Below the pieces are notes generated by a model, which worked only from the letters and a program-made list of their open reading frames with translations, was not told the origin of the DNA and ran no database searches. The position numbers and the translations under genes are program-made. From assembly GCA_024233135.1 (NCBI GenBank), contig JACKPZ010000025.1, forward strand, positions 1 through 50,402: a stretch of 50,402 nt of DNA. The letters are read 5' to 3'. The DNA comes from Akkermansiaceae bacterium (GTDB lineage Bacteria > Verrucomicrobiota > Verrucomicrobiia > Verrucomicrobiales > Akkermansiaceae). Shown here in pieces: positions 25,302-34,528 of the stretch (position 1 is its first letter; the number at the start of each line of letters is the position of its first letter).

Positions 25302-26234
25302 ATGAAAACCATCCGTCACTTCGTCGTTCTGGCCTCCATCATATTCGCCGCGCTTCCGTCCTACGCTCAGGAAGCAGCTCCCAAGTCCACCGTTTTTTCC
25401 GTCGGGTTGCTGCCCTTTTCGGAAACCGACGACACCAAGGACTTGGGGGCCTCCGCTTCCGAACTCGTGGCCGCCCAACTCGGCATGTCAGGAAACCTCG
25501 TGCTCATCGAACGCGCCCAACTGGATGCGGTTTTGTCCGAACAGGGCATGGGACTCACCGGCACAGTGGACCCGCAGTCGGCTGCGACGCTTGGGAAACT
25601 CACCGGAGCGCAGATTCTCGTCACCGGCCGTGTGTTCAAAGCAGGTAAAAACACCTACTGCATCGCCAAGGCCATCAGCACCACCACCGGCCGCAGCCTA
25701 CCCGCCCAGACCCAGATCAAGGGCGACGACTGGTTGAACGCCTCCACCGTGCTCGCCAACACATTGGACGATTCCATCGCGAAAAACGCCGCCGACATGG
25801 CCCCACGTTTGGAGACTCCGGAAGAACGCATCGAACGGCTCAAGAAGCTGGTCGCGGGCAAGACGCTCCCCAAGGTCTTCATCCGCATTCCCGAGGAACA
25901 CCTCTCGCGGATCATTCCCGACCCAGCGGTGCAGACCGAGATCGAATACACTCTCCAGAGAATCGGCGTCACCCTCGTCACCGACGAAACCCAGGCCGAC
26001 ATCGTTGTCACCGGCGAGGCATTAAGTGAACGCGCCATCCAGCTCGGCACACTTGTAAGCTGCCGCGCCCGTTGCGAGTTGACGCTCACGAGGAAGTCCG
26101 CCCCCGGCGCCAAACAAGTCAATCGCATCACCACCGGAGCCGTGGACATCGCGGAAAACACCGCCGCCAAACAAGCCCTCCAAAACGCCGGTGCCAAACT
26201 CGCCGATTGGGTTGTGGCCGAACTCGTGAAGTGA
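25302..26234 (+). CDS. CsgG-like exported protein
   Basis: 310 residues with a Sec signal ending SYAQ. The first domain (about 30-165) has the CsgG/curli-assembly pattern: VGLLPFSE, then ASELVAAQLGMSGNLVLIER, then AATLGKLTGAQILVTGRVF. The second half (about 185-310) has KVFIRIPEEHLSRIIPDP and QADIVVTGEAL, a second alpha/beta domain of the kind in TPR/LpoB-like relatives. No lipobox Cys or transmembrane-hairpin region like true CsgG is obvious, so it may not form a pore. Third exported product of the cassette. Confidence 0.82.
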   Translation: MKTIRHFVVLASIIFAALPSYAQEAAPKSTVFSVGLLPFSETDDTKDLGASASELVAAQLGMSGNLVLIERAQLDAVLSEQGMGLTGTVDPQSAATLGKLTGAQILVTGRVFKAGKNTYCIAKAISTTTGRSLPAQTQIKGDDWLNASTVLANTLDDSIAKNAADMAPRLETPEERIERLKKLVAGKTLPKVFIRIPEEHLSRIIPDPAVQTEIEYTLQRIGVTLVTDETQADIVVTGEALSERAIQLGTLVSCRARCELTLTRKSAPGAKQVNRITTGAVDIAENTAAKQALQNAGAKLADWVVAELVK

Positions 26235-26248
26235 CTCCGGATATTTGA

Positions 26249-26372
26249 ACCGCAAAGGTCGCCAAGCAACGCAAAGAGCTTTGGGAAATGAGGGGAGAAT
26301 CCGGCAACAGATCATCAAGCACTACTCAAGTCGATTGATCCTGATCTCCGCGTCCCTTTGCAGCTTTGCGGT
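26249..26372. repeat. MITE-like 124-bp inverted-repeat element
   Basis: The ends ACCGCAAAG (26249-26257) and CTTTGCGGT (26364-26372) are exact inverted repeats, with further AACGCAAAGAG and CCCTTTGCAG nearby. It occupies most of the 183-bp gap between two cassette genes. A similar element is at 43733-43847. Confidence 0.6.
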
Positions 26373-26417
26373 GAATCCCATCCGCCGCAATTTCCATCGA
26401 AAAAGTCCTTCCCATCC

Positions 26418-27128
26418 ATGAATCCCATTCGCCGCCTCGCCCGGCTTCTCCTCTTCCTCACTCTAGCCACACTCGCCCGCGCTGTTGACCTTCCGCGTGT
26501 CGCCGTCGTCACCGATTCCCCGGAGCCATCCGTCGCCGCGTTTGCGGATTTTCTCTTCGTCTCGCTCGCCTCGGCCTCGAATCAATACACACTTGTCGAG
26601 CGCGCGGAACTCACCCGCCTCGCTTCCGAAGCGGCGATCCAAAAGCTCGCCGCCGACCAGCGTCCGGCTGTACTCGCGAAACTGGCCAAGGCCGATGGAC
26701 TGATCATCGTGGGCACGGACGAGGGCGATCCTAAACTCCCCAAACTCACGCTCCGCCTCACCTCCACCAACAACGGCCTGGTCCTCCGCTCGCTCATTCT
26801 CGGCGGCAAGCAGGACGAATACCCCAAAGCCGCCGAGTTCGCCGCCGGAGTCATGCGTTTCCCCTGCGAATGCCTCACCCACGGCGATGCGAAGCCGCCG
26901 GTCATCGTTTCACTGCTCGGAATCCGCCCGGCTTTCGAAATCGACCGCGCCCTAAAAGGATTGCTGTTTGCCGGTGCAGGAATGGGATACACCAACGGGA
27001 TCCACTTCATCCAAGGAATTCCCAGGAGCGGAGGTGCGGCATCGGCCCTGCTCTACATTACCTGGAACGACATCAACATGTGGCTGGCAAGAAACAAGCC
27101 GGCTGAAATCGCGCCAACCATTCGATGA
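26418..27128 (+). CDS. Short exported CsgG-like-domain protein
   Basis: 236 residues from the ATG at 26418, with a Sec signal ending LARA. The N-terminal domain (LPRVAVVTDS, FLFVSLASASNQYTLVERAE, then LAKADGLIIVGTDE) follows the same pattern as the first domain of the neighbouring 310- and 1009-residue proteins. The part after about 170 (SLLGIRPAFEIDRALKG) starts like their second domain but soon loses resemblance, so the gene may be truncated or have a replaced 3' end. Its stop overlaps the start of the next gene (ATGA). Confidence 0.72.
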   Translation: MNPIRRLARLLLFLTLATLARAVDLPRVAVVTDSPEPSVAAFADFLFVSLASASNQYTLVERAELTRLASEAAIQKLAADQRPAVLAKLAKADGLIIVGTDEGDPKLPKLTLRLTSTNNGLVLRSLILGGKQDEYPKAAEFAAGVMRFPCECLTHGDAKPPVIVSLLGIRPAFEIDRALKGLLFAGAGMGYTNGIHFIQGIPRSGGAASALLYITWNDINMWLARNKPAEIAPTIR

Positions 27129-30100
27129 AAGCAATCGCGTTCATTCTTGGCCTACTTTTGCCGGTTCTGGCGGCTGCCGAACCCCTTGCCAATGGGGTCT
27201 CGCCGCTTCGCTGGGCCGTCCTGAACGACACCGGTGAACAAGCACAGAACACCTCCAATCTTGTGATGTCAGGACTTTCACAGGATTCGGAGATGGTGTT
27301 CGTGGAACGTGATTCAATCAACGAGATCGCCAAAGAGCTGCAATTGGATTTCCTGATCGAGGCTGGAAATTCCAGTGGTCGCGCGCGCATTCTACAGCTC
27401 ATGAAGGCTGACCGTTTGGTGGTTTTCTCGTCCGGGAACGCCAACGGGAAGCCGCTACTCAGGGTTGTCATCGCTGAATCAGCACAAGGCGCGCGGCTGG
27501 CACAGATGGACTACCCCATCGACCAGGAGCCTGATCTGGTCAATCGAATCATCCGCTTGATCCGAAACGCGAACGAGCACTATGCGAACGGAATAAAGGC
27601 AGTTGTCGGAATCGCTCCATTCACTCCCGAAAACCTCGAGCAAGGCGACGACAACCTCAGCACGATCTATCAAGAGCTTGTTCAGGGAGAACTTTCATTG
27701 ATTCCGGGTGTGGCGGTCATCGAGACGGAAGAGGCCCGCGCGATTGCCGGGGAAGTGGCAATTGGAGGCGGCAATGTCACCCCGAGGATCACACCGGTGC
27801 TGATCGACGGATCTTTCAAGACCGGGAAAAACGACGGAATGGTGTCGTTGAACCTCAGGTTCACCCAGGGAGCGCAGGTTCTTGCGTCGATCCGGAAGGA
27901 CATGGCGCGTAGCGAGGTTCCGGCCTTCTTCAGGAAGGAAGTGTCTTCGCGAGCCCTGCGAAACATGGTGACAACGGGAAATGTCTCCGTGGATGCTCAG
28001 TTCCAATGGCTGGCGCGCCGAGCCGAGGAGTTTTCGAAGCTGGGACTGTTCCCGCGGGCCGCAGGTCTACGTGAGGCGGCGTTGTTGTTGAAGCCGGATG
28101 AATCGCGGGTTCGGCTGTCCCTGGTGGCCGATTACCGGGAAATCTACAGCAACTTGAAGGTTCGCATGTTTACGTCTCCTGTTCCAATCGCTCCGCCGAA
28201 TTCCATTCCGGACAATGACCAGATGTCCGCCAGTGTTGCCACATACGAAACCGCATTGCAGCACATCCACTATTTGATCGTAAATCGCCAGGTGGACAGG
28301 GAGGTCGCGGCCAGCCTGATCTCCGAGAACAGCGCAATGAAACTAATCCTCAGGTTTCCCTACCTCTATCATGTGGATGCCAACGGAAAGTCAGTCCGTG
28401 AGGGGGCGGAAATCCTGGTTCGAGCGGAAGACGCCGAGTTCGCGATGCATCAGAAGGTGTTGCCACTGTATTTCACCCTGCCGGTCCCGGCCACGGGTAT
28501 CAGACTGGGCATGGCCAACTTTGACAATGCGCTGATGAATTCCTACATCAAGCGACTCGACAGCGCCGAGAAGACATTGAAGCAATTGGACGAATGCATT
28601 TGGTATTTCAATCGGTGGTTTCCAGACGACAAGTGGATGAGCTATGGTATGGCGACCTTTATTGGGGCGGACCGCCGCGACTGGGCGGGCTTGTCGGTGA
28701 TCGGAGACAAGCGCTGGCTGGAGTTTCTGGATGAACTGTCGCGAAGCCCGAAACTCCGCGTTCGTCTGCTGGCGGAGTTCGGAAAGATCAAGTTCGAGGT
28801 CCTGAAGGGAGAGGCGATGAACGTCGACAAGAAGGCGGAACTGGCCTCACGCATCAAGAAGTGGTGGCTTGCCACCGGCCAGCCTCTCCATTGGACCAAC
28901 CCCCAGATATTTGGTGAGCCTGTGTTTGAAGAGCTGAGGGGCATTCTCAACCGGCTGGAACCCCCATCGCCTGATCGTGGAGGATCCGGGATTGCCGACC
29001 GTCCTGTGAAGCCGGCTGATTGGCAGACCAATCCCTCCACATGGGCCTATTGGGGTTGCCCCCATATGCTGGGGCATCTGCGGTTCAAGGAACTGGGTAT
29101 CCGGACACCCGATCCGCTGCCGCGGACATTGTCGTATACCAAGGGTGACAATCGTGCGGACTTCCTGTGGAACGAATCAGGCATCTGGCGCCTCGATCCA
29201 AAGTTGGGCGTCTCACGGATCGCCGCGGATTTCGCGGGGCCCGTGCAGACGGTGGTCTGGGACGGAGACCACCTTTGGGTCCTGAGCGGACCGAAGAATG
29301 GAACGAGTGAAACCTCGCTCGCCGTTTTCGATGGAGAGGGCCGTCGCCTCGCCGGCCTCGGGCCGTCTGGATTTTCCGCCCACGACGCTTCCATGCGAAT
29401 CATCGCGATCCGCAAGGGCATGACATGCGTCATCGGAACATTCCGGCCCTACAACCGCACATGGCTGGCGATCGCGACGCTCACCGGGGGAACGATCAAT
29501 GTCAACGAATTCCATCATGCCAAGGAGCTTCCCGCCGCGACGCTGAACCCGATGAAATTTGGAAATGCTAACCTGGTGTTTTATCCGTCCTGGATGCAGG
29601 TGATGAGCTTGAATCCGGGACACGGTGACAGTCTGCTGATCGGCCGGGACCGGACGACATCGGAAGAAAAATGGCATCCATTGGTGATCGATATGGAGAC
29701 ACTGGAGGTATCGGTTCATCCCTATCGATTCGGGCGCGGCTACGCGAATCGGAATTTCGTGTGCCACGATGGTGTGATCTTCGCTCCCAACGACTGCAGC
29801 GTCTCGATTTTCCCCCGGCTCGATGTGTCGAATCCCTCGATCAGGGTGGATCAGGACAAAATCCAATCCCGGCAGATATGCGAGAAGCTTGGTAGCTTCT
29901 TCACCCAGTTTGTCCACCAAGGTCACCTTCACGTCATCGGCGACAAATGGATCCGCGTGGACCTGGCCACCCAGAAGGAAGAGGAGGTCACGCTTGGCTA
30001 TATCCCGCGCAAGTGGTCGATGCGATCGTACGGCTCCTCGGACAGGATGCAGTGGTATGGCCCCTCAGACAACCACGGGATCATAGGATGCAACAACGGC

Positions 30101-30154
30101 AAAATCTTCTCCGTCACATTCGCCGACGAGGTGATATTTGCGGAAGACGAATGA
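27125..30154 (+). CDS. Very large exported protein with CsgG-like N-terminal domains
   Basis: 1009 residues with a Sec signal (FILGLLLPVLAAAEP). Two CsgG-like segments are visible: about 28-150 (WAVLNDTG, then DSEMVFVERDSINEIAKEL) and about 155-290 (AVVGIAPFTPENLEQGDDN, then SLIPGVAVIETEEARA). A long helical, tetratricopeptide-like middle follows (about 290-640), and then a C-terminal region of repeated beta strands (about 660-1005; FLWNESGIWRLDP, VVWDGDHLWVLSG) that looks like a beta-propeller. No published family is recognised. Its GC content is visibly lower than that of flanking housekeeping genes, which suggests transfer. Terminal gene of the ECF cassette. Confidence 0.85.
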   Translation: MKAIAFILGLLLPVLAAAEPLANGVSPLRWAVLNDTGEQAQNTSNLVMSGLSQDSEMVFVERDSINEIAKELQLDFLIEAGNSSGRARILQLMKADRLVVFSSGNANGKPLLRVVIAESAQGARLAQMDYPIDQEPDLVNRIIRLIRNANEHYANGIKAVVGIAPFTPENLEQGDDNLSTIYQELVQGELSLIPGVAVIETEEARAIAGEVAIGGGNVTPRITPVLIDGSFKTGKNDGMVSLNLRFTQGAQVLASIRKDMARSEVPAFFRKEVSSRALRNMVTTGNVSVDAQFQWLARRAEEFSKLGLFPRAAGLREAALLLKPDESRVRLSLVADYREIYSNLKVRMFTSPVPIAPPNSIPDNDQMSASVATYETALQHIHYLIVNRQVDREVAASLISENSAMKLILRFPYLYHVDANGKSVREGAEILVRAEDAEFAMHQKVLPLYFTLPVPATGIRLGMANFDNALMNSYIKRLDSAEKTLKQLDECIWYFNRWFPDDKWMSYGMATFIGADRRDWAGLSVIGDKRWLEFLDELSRSPKLRVRLLAEFGKIKFEVLKGEAMNVDKKAELASRIKKWWLATGQPLHWTNPQIFGEPVFEELRGILNRLEPPSPDRGGSGIADRPVKPADWQTNPSTWAYWGCPHMLGHLRFKELGIRTPDPLPRTLSYTKGDNRADFLWNESGIWRLDPKLGVSRIAADFAGPVQTVVWDGDHLWVLSGPKNGTSETSLAVFDGEGRRLAGLGPSGFSAHDASMRIIAIRKGMTCVIGTFRPYNRTWLAIATLTGGTINVNEFHHAKELPAATLNPMKFGNANLVFYPSWMQVMSLNPGHGDSLLIGRDRTTSEEKWHPLVIDMETLEVSVHPYRFGRGYANRNFVCHDGVIFAPNDCSVSIFPRLDVSNPSIRVDQDKIQSRQICEKLGSFFTQFVHQGHLHVIGDKWIRVDLATQKEEEVTLGYIPRKWSMRSYGSSDRMQWYGPSDNHGIIGCNNGKIFSVTFADEVIFAEDE

Positions 30155-30244
30155 GAGGAGAACGGGAGAAACCTGGCCACTCAATGCATTGAAAGCACGA
30201 TTTTTGCGAATTCATGCTGGTGGTCACCCAAAATGGAACTCACA

Positions 30245-30836
30245 CCCCTGCGGCTACTACGGCGATCTCAAACGCCAGTGCCGTTGCTCCTCGCGGCAGA
30301 TCGAAAACTACCGCCAACGGATCTCGGGGCCTTTGCTCGACCGCATCGATCTCCATGTCGAGGTTCCTCTCGTCGACTTCCGCGAACTTTCCTCCGACGG
30401 CGGCAGCGGGGAAACGTCCGCCACCATCCGGGCCCGGGTAGCGGAAGCGCGGAACTTCCAAAACTCCCGGTTCCACAAATCTTCCACCCGCAGCAACTCC
30501 ACCATGACCCCGCGGCAGGTGAAACAGTTCTGCCAACTCGACTCCGAATCATCCGGCTATCTCGAACATGCCATGGAAGAGATGAACTTCTCCGCCCGCG
30601 CCCACAACCGCATCCTCAAGGTGGCACGCACGCTGGCGGATCTATCAGGTTCGGAATCCGTCCGCCCGGCGGATATCCTGGAGGCGATCCAATTCCGGTC
30701 GTTGGAACGGAAGTCGTTCTCATGGGCGGAACCCGGACACCGTTCCTGCTGTGGAGATCGGGCCGCATTCGCGCTTGCGGCGGAGGATGAAGGACCGATG
30801 CTGCGGGTCGCTCCGAAACCGCATCCCGCCGCATGA
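30245..30836 (+). pseudogene. Detached copy of comM 3' end
   Basis: 30245-30722 aligns without gaps to 22701-23178, the end of comM, at an offset of 7544 bp. I count about 38 mismatches in 478 positions, mostly synonymous (11-12 amino-acid changes in about 159). The 5' two-thirds of the gene, including the ATPase site, is missing. The native stop TGA has become TGG, so the frame runs on to 30836. Only a short TTCATGCT block just upstream also resembles comM. It marks the right border of the inserted cassette. Confidence 0.88.
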
Positions 30837-31276
30837 CTGCCATGTTGTCCAACTCCCCCGCCCCGGAGGCTAGAAGCCGGATTGCCTATCTATTTCTCGC
30901 GCTGGCCGTGGTGGCGGGCGGGCTTCTGTGGCGCTCCGGTCTGATTCCACTATCACCGGCACTCTCGAACCACGGCGGCGACGCGCTGTGGGCGATGATG
31001 GTCTTCGTGGGATTCGGTTTCTTGTTTCCGCGAAACCCGACGTGGACGAACGCGGTGCTCGCGGTCGGTTTCTCGTGGGCGGTCGAGTTTTCGCAGATTT
31101 ATCACGCGCCGTGGATCGACTCGCTGCGGGCGACGATTCCCGGCAGGCTGGTCTTGGGAACGACGTTCAATCCGATCGACCTGGCCGCGTATGCGGCGGG
31201 CATCACGATCGGCGCGGGGTGCGAGATGATCTGGCGGCGACGGAGCGGCCGGGACCGCAGCGGTTTCATGGCTTGA
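30833..31276 (+). CDS. DUF2809 membrane protein
   Basis: 147 residues with four hydrophobic helices. The family features GDALWAMMVFVGFGFLFP, GFSWAVEFSQIYHAPWID and NPIDLAAYAAGITIG are present. Function unknown. The start overlaps the stop of the comM remnant frame by 4 bp, which is probably a coincidence of the rearrangement. The 3' end overlaps the convergent methyltransferase gene by 11 bp. Confidence 0.88.
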   Translation: MTAMLSNSPAPEARSRIAYLFLALAVVAGGLLWRSGLIPLSPALSNHGGDALWAMMVFVGFGFLFPRNPTWTNAVLAVGFSWAVEFSQIYHAPWIDSLRATIPGRLVLGTTFNPIDLAAYAAGITIGAGCEMIWRRRSGRDRSGFMA

Positions 31277-32273
31277 AACCGATGACCATCGAGTCAGAGG
31301 CGACGAGATGCTCGACGCGGCAATCACGGAATCCGGCCAGCGTCATCCATCCGATGCAGTCGGCTCCGGTGTAGTCGAATCCACCCGGTGTCTCGACGAG
31401 CATGTTGAGGCTCATCAGGAGTCCGAAGGCATTCTGTTTGCGTTCGTCGTCGATGATGGCGTCGTAGACGATCACCGCGCCACCGGAGGGCAGGGCATCG
31501 TGAGCTTTCCGGAGCAGCATGTGTTTCGTCTCGAGATCCCAGTCGTGGAGAATGTGTCCGAAGAGAAGGACATCGGCGCGGGGAAGATCGTCCTGAAAAA
31601 AGTCGCCCCCATGGAAGCGGAGGCGATCGGAAAGGCCGAGCGTGGCGGTGTATTCCTCGAAGACCGGTCCCGTTTCCGGGAGATCGAAGCCGATGCCCGT
31701 CAGATGCGGTTGTGCGATGGCGATCTGTGCGGCGAGGTCACCCTGGGCGGTGCCGATGTCGGCATAGGTCTGGTAGTCCGACCACGGGAACTGGCGGGCG
31801 ATGGCGAGATTGGCCCCACGGCTGACGCCGGACATGGCGCGCAGGAACTCACGGAGCCGGGCGGGATCGGCATAGAGCGCGGCGAACGGATCGTGGCCGC
31901 CTTTCGATTCATTCTGCGATTCGCCGGTCCGGACGGCGGCGGTCAAGGCGCCCCAGAATCCATACAACCGGTGGTTCGCCATTTCGAGAATGCCGCCGAT
32001 ATAACTCGGCTTCGACTTGTCGAGAAAGAGATCGGAATCCGGAGTGTTTTGATAGATCCCCTGTTCCCTTTGGAGAAACCCGAGGGCGACGAGCGCGTCG
32101 AGGAAGTCCCTCGCGCCGCGCGGGTGCAGCCCGAGGCGGCCCTGGAGGGTTTCGAGATCCGAGGGATGGCGGGCGAGTTCGGTGAACACCTCCATTTCCA
32201 CGGCGCTGAGCAGCGTTTTGGAGGCCCAGAATGCGAAGCCGGTTTGAAGGATGCGATCGGGGGACGGGTCCAT
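31266..32273 (-). CDS. O-methyltransferase family 2 (SAM-dependent)
   Basis: 335 residues from the ATG at 32273; a longer frame to 32330 is less likely. The N-terminal winged-helix dimerisation domain (LLSAVEMEVFTELARHPSDL) is followed by a Rossmann domain with SAM motif YADIGTAQGDLAAQIA, catalytic-type GHILHDWDLETKHMLL and GGAVIVYDAIIDDE. The layout matches hydroxyneurosporene- and plant-type small-molecule O-methyltransferases. The substrate is unknown; no biosynthetic cluster surrounds it. Confidence 0.88.
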   Translation of the reverse strand: MDPSPDRILQTGFAFWASKTLLSAVEMEVFTELARHPSDLETLQGRLGLHPRGARDFLDALVALGFLQREQGIYQNTPDSDLFLDKSKPSYIGGILEMANHRLYGFWGALTAAVRTGESQNESKGGHDPFAALYADPARLREFLRAMSGVSRGANLAIARQFPWSDYQTYADIGTAQGDLAAQIAIAQPHLTGIGFDLPETGPVFEEYTATLGLSDRLRFHGGDFFQDDLPRADVLLFGHILHDWDLETKHMLLRKAHDALPSGGAVIVYDAIIDDERKQNAFGLLMSLNMLVETPGGFDYTGADCIGWMTLAGFRDCRVEHLVASDSMVIGFKP

Positions 32274-32480
32274 GGTCGGAGAATGGACACGTCGGTCCGG
32301 TTTGCAAGCGGATGAGAGGATACGCGACACCGGTCATCTTGCGTGGCGTGCGCCCTCGCCAACTCCGGTCATGACGATGAAACACCTCGCATCGTGCACC
32401 GACAAAAGTAGACGACTTTCACACGATGCCTCCTTGATGAGCCGAATCGTTGCCCACTTTTTGAGGACGAACCACTCGCT

Positions 32481-32501
32481 CCCGGTCTCATCGAGACCGG
32501 G
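32481..32501. terminator. GC-rich hairpin downstream of cytochrome b562-like gene
   Basis: CCCGGTCTC (32481-32489), loop ATC, GAGACCGGG (32493-32501): a 9-bp perfect stem. There is no clear U-tract on either strand, so it may be a REP-like unit rather than a true terminator. The rest of the 252-bp gap 32274-32525 shows nothing recognisable. Confidence 0.45.
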
Positions 32502-32525
32502 CTGCCTTTCCGGGATCGCCGTGCC

Positions 32526-32933
32526 TCACTCGTCTTCCATGAACTTGTCGTGGCCTTCCTTTTTCGCGGAGCGGAGGCTGCGGAGAAGTTCGGAGGCCTT
32601 GTCCATGTCGCCGGCGAGGTAGGCGGATTCGACTTCGCAGAGGGTGACGTAGACCTTGCCCATCATGAGGCGGTATTCGGCGGCGGCTTTGGCCTTGTCC
32701 GGACCGTCGGGCATTTTGGTGACCAGGTCCGGCATCTCGCCGAGGGACTTCGCGACCGCCTGCTGGGCCTCGCGGGTGAGGGCGGCGGCCTTCTGCGGGT
32801 CCTCGACCTTGCGGAGCGCCTTGTAGGCATCGTTGAACTGCTCCATCTGCTCGCCGAGCGGGGTGTGCTTTTCGGCATGCAGCGGGGCGACGAGACAGGC
32901 GGCGCAGAGGGCGGACAAGAGACGTGTTTTCAT
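32526..32933 (-). CDS. Cytochrome b562-like periplasmic helical protein
   Basis: 135 residues with a Sec signal ending LHA. The mature 115 residues look like a four-helix bundle. The start LGEQMEQFNDAYKAL carries a Met and the end SLRSAKKEGHDKFME a His at the places where cytochrome b562 uses Met and His to bind heme; both surroundings resemble E. coli CybC. It sits directly downstream of a cytochrome c-dehydrogenase fusion, consistent with electron transfer. Without heme it could simply be a CybC-fold protein. Confidence 0.7.
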   Translation of the reverse strand: MKTRLLSALCAACLVAPLHAEKHTPLGEQMEQFNDAYKALRKVEDPQKAAALTREAQQAVAKSLGEMPDLVTKMPDGPDKAKAAAEYRLMMGKVYVTLCEVESAYLAGDMDKASELLRSLRSAKKEGHDKFMEDE

Positions 32934-33007
32934 GCGCAGCTAGAAAACCGCATGCCGCGGGTTTTGCCACTGCGAAATCCCGCCGGGAGCGGAAAATCCG
33001 CCGGATT

Positions 33008-34459
33008 TCACGATCCCGCGGGCACCAGGCGGATCAGACGGTCCGGGCCGTTGAGGATGACGTAGATAAAGCCGTCGGGCCCGGTCGCGACGTCGCGGAC
33101 GCGGCCGATGTTCTTGAGGATGATCTCCTGCGAGACGACCTTCTGGTCCTTGAGGCGGATGCGGCGGATCTCCTGTTGGGCGAGAGCGCCGGCGAGCAGG
33201 TCGTTTTTCCACTCGGGAAACTTGTCGCCGGTGTAGAAATCGAGGCCGCAGACGGCGATGGACGGCAGCCAGTAGTCGATGGGGTCCTCGATGCCTTCCT
33301 TGTGCGGGACGGAAACCTGGCGATTGCCGTCCTTGTCGCGGTAGTCCATCGGCTTGCCGCTGTAGTTCATGCCGAGGCAGGTGACGGGCCAGCCGTAGTT
33401 CACGCCGGGGCGGATCAGGTTGAGTTCGTCTCCGCCGCGGGGTCCGTGCTCGGTGTCGTAGAGGGCTCCGTCGCGCGGGTCCATGGCGAGGCCTTGCGGG
33501 TTGCGGTGGCCGTACGACCAGATGCTCTTCATCGCGCCGGGCCGGTTGAAAAACGGATTGTCGCGCGGAACGCGGCCGTCGTCGAAGAGGCGGTGGATCT
33601 TGCCGTTCGGGCGGCCGAGGTCCTGCGACTCGATGAGGCCTCCGCGTTCGCCGATGACGAAGTAGATATAGCCTTTGTCGAAGACGAAGCGGGTGCCGAA
33701 GTGCACGCCGGCACCGGAGCGGAACTTCTCATCGGGCCGGAGGATCCACTCCTGATCGGTCCAACGATGGTCCTTGATCCTGCCGCGGACCACGGCGGTG
33801 ATGCAGCGCACCTCATCCTTCCCCTTGCGTTTCTCCCGCGTGCCGTCGGACAGGCCCAGATAGACCCAGCCGTTTTTGGCGAAGTCCGGGTGGAGGGCCA
33901 CCTCCATCAGGCCGCCCTGGCCATGCTCGATGGTCGGCGGCGTGCCTTCGATGACCTGGGGATCGAGCGTGCCGTCGGCGTTCACATAGCGGAGGCGACC
34001 GGCTTTCTCGGTGACGAGACGGCGGCCGTCCGGCAGAAACGCGATGGCCCACGGGTTCTTGAGGCCGTCCTTGACGAGAGTTTCGATCTTGTAGTCGTGG
34101 AGCTCGGTCTTGGTGACCTTGTCCGGAGATGGCACGGGAAACTCTTTCCCCTTGGTGAGCGCCTGTTTCTCCTTCTCGCGCAGGAAGATGACGAGCGAGC
34201 GGATCTGGTCGGGCTTCAAAATGCCTTCCCACGGCGTCATGCCGAGCTCCAGGTTGCCCTTGGCGATGGACCGGTAGATCTCCTCGTCGCTGCTTCCGTG
34301 TTTCCATTCGCCATCGGTGAGCACGCCGCCGATGCCGCCCTCGAAGTCCTTGCCGTGGCAGCCGGAGCAATTGTTGGCGTAGAGGTCCTCGACCTTCACG
34401 TCCTGTTGGGAGAACGCGGCGGTGCAGAGGCCGGCGAAGAGGAGCAGGGTGGCACGCAT
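33008..34459 (-). CDS. Cytochrome c-PQQ sugar dehydrogenase fusion
   Basis: 483 residues from the ATG at 34459, with a Sec signal ending AFSQ. An N-terminal cytochrome c domain (C31, C34, H35 in NCSGCHG; a later Met in LGMTPWEG as possible sixth ligand) is fused to a glucose/sorbosone dehydrogenase beta-propeller (about 115-480). That propeller has NPWAIAFLPDG, HGQGGLMEVALHPDF, SYGHRNPQGLAMDP and EHGPRGGDELN, which hold the PQQ and calcium ligands in this family. It probably oxidises an aldose in the periplasm and passes electrons on through its own heme. Confidence 0.92.
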   Translation of the reverse strand: MRATLLLFAGLCTAAFSQQDVKVEDLYANNCSGCHGKDFEGGIGGVLTDGEWKHGSSDEEIYRSIAKGNLELGMTPWEGILKPDQIRSLVIFLREKEKQALTKGKEFPVPSPDKVTKTELHDYKIETLVKDGLKNPWAIAFLPDGRRLVTEKAGRLRYVNADGTLDPQVIEGTPPTIEHGQGGLMEVALHPDFAKNGWVYLGLSDGTREKRKGKDEVRCITAVVRGRIKDHRWTDQEWILRPDEKFRSGAGVHFGTRFVFDKGYIYFVIGERGGLIESQDLGRPNGKIHRLFDDGRVPRDNPFFNRPGAMKSIWSYGHRNPQGLAMDPRDGALYDTEHGPRGGDELNLIRPGVNYGWPVTCLGMNYSGKPMDYRDKDGNRQVSVPHKEGIEDPIDYWLPSIAVCGLDFYTGDKFPEWKNDLLAGALAQQEIRRIRLKDQKVVSQEIILKNIGRVRDVATGPDGFIYVILNGPDRLIRLVPAGS

Positions 34460-34528
34460 GGCTGGAAATCTCTCGGGATCCCGCCGGAAACGCAAGATGC
34501 GAGCGAATCCTTGCGGACGATTTTTTTC

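Noticed and set aside
25302..30154. A curli operon
   Set aside because: Only CsgG-like domains occur; no CsgA/B repeats, CsgE, CsgF or CsgD.
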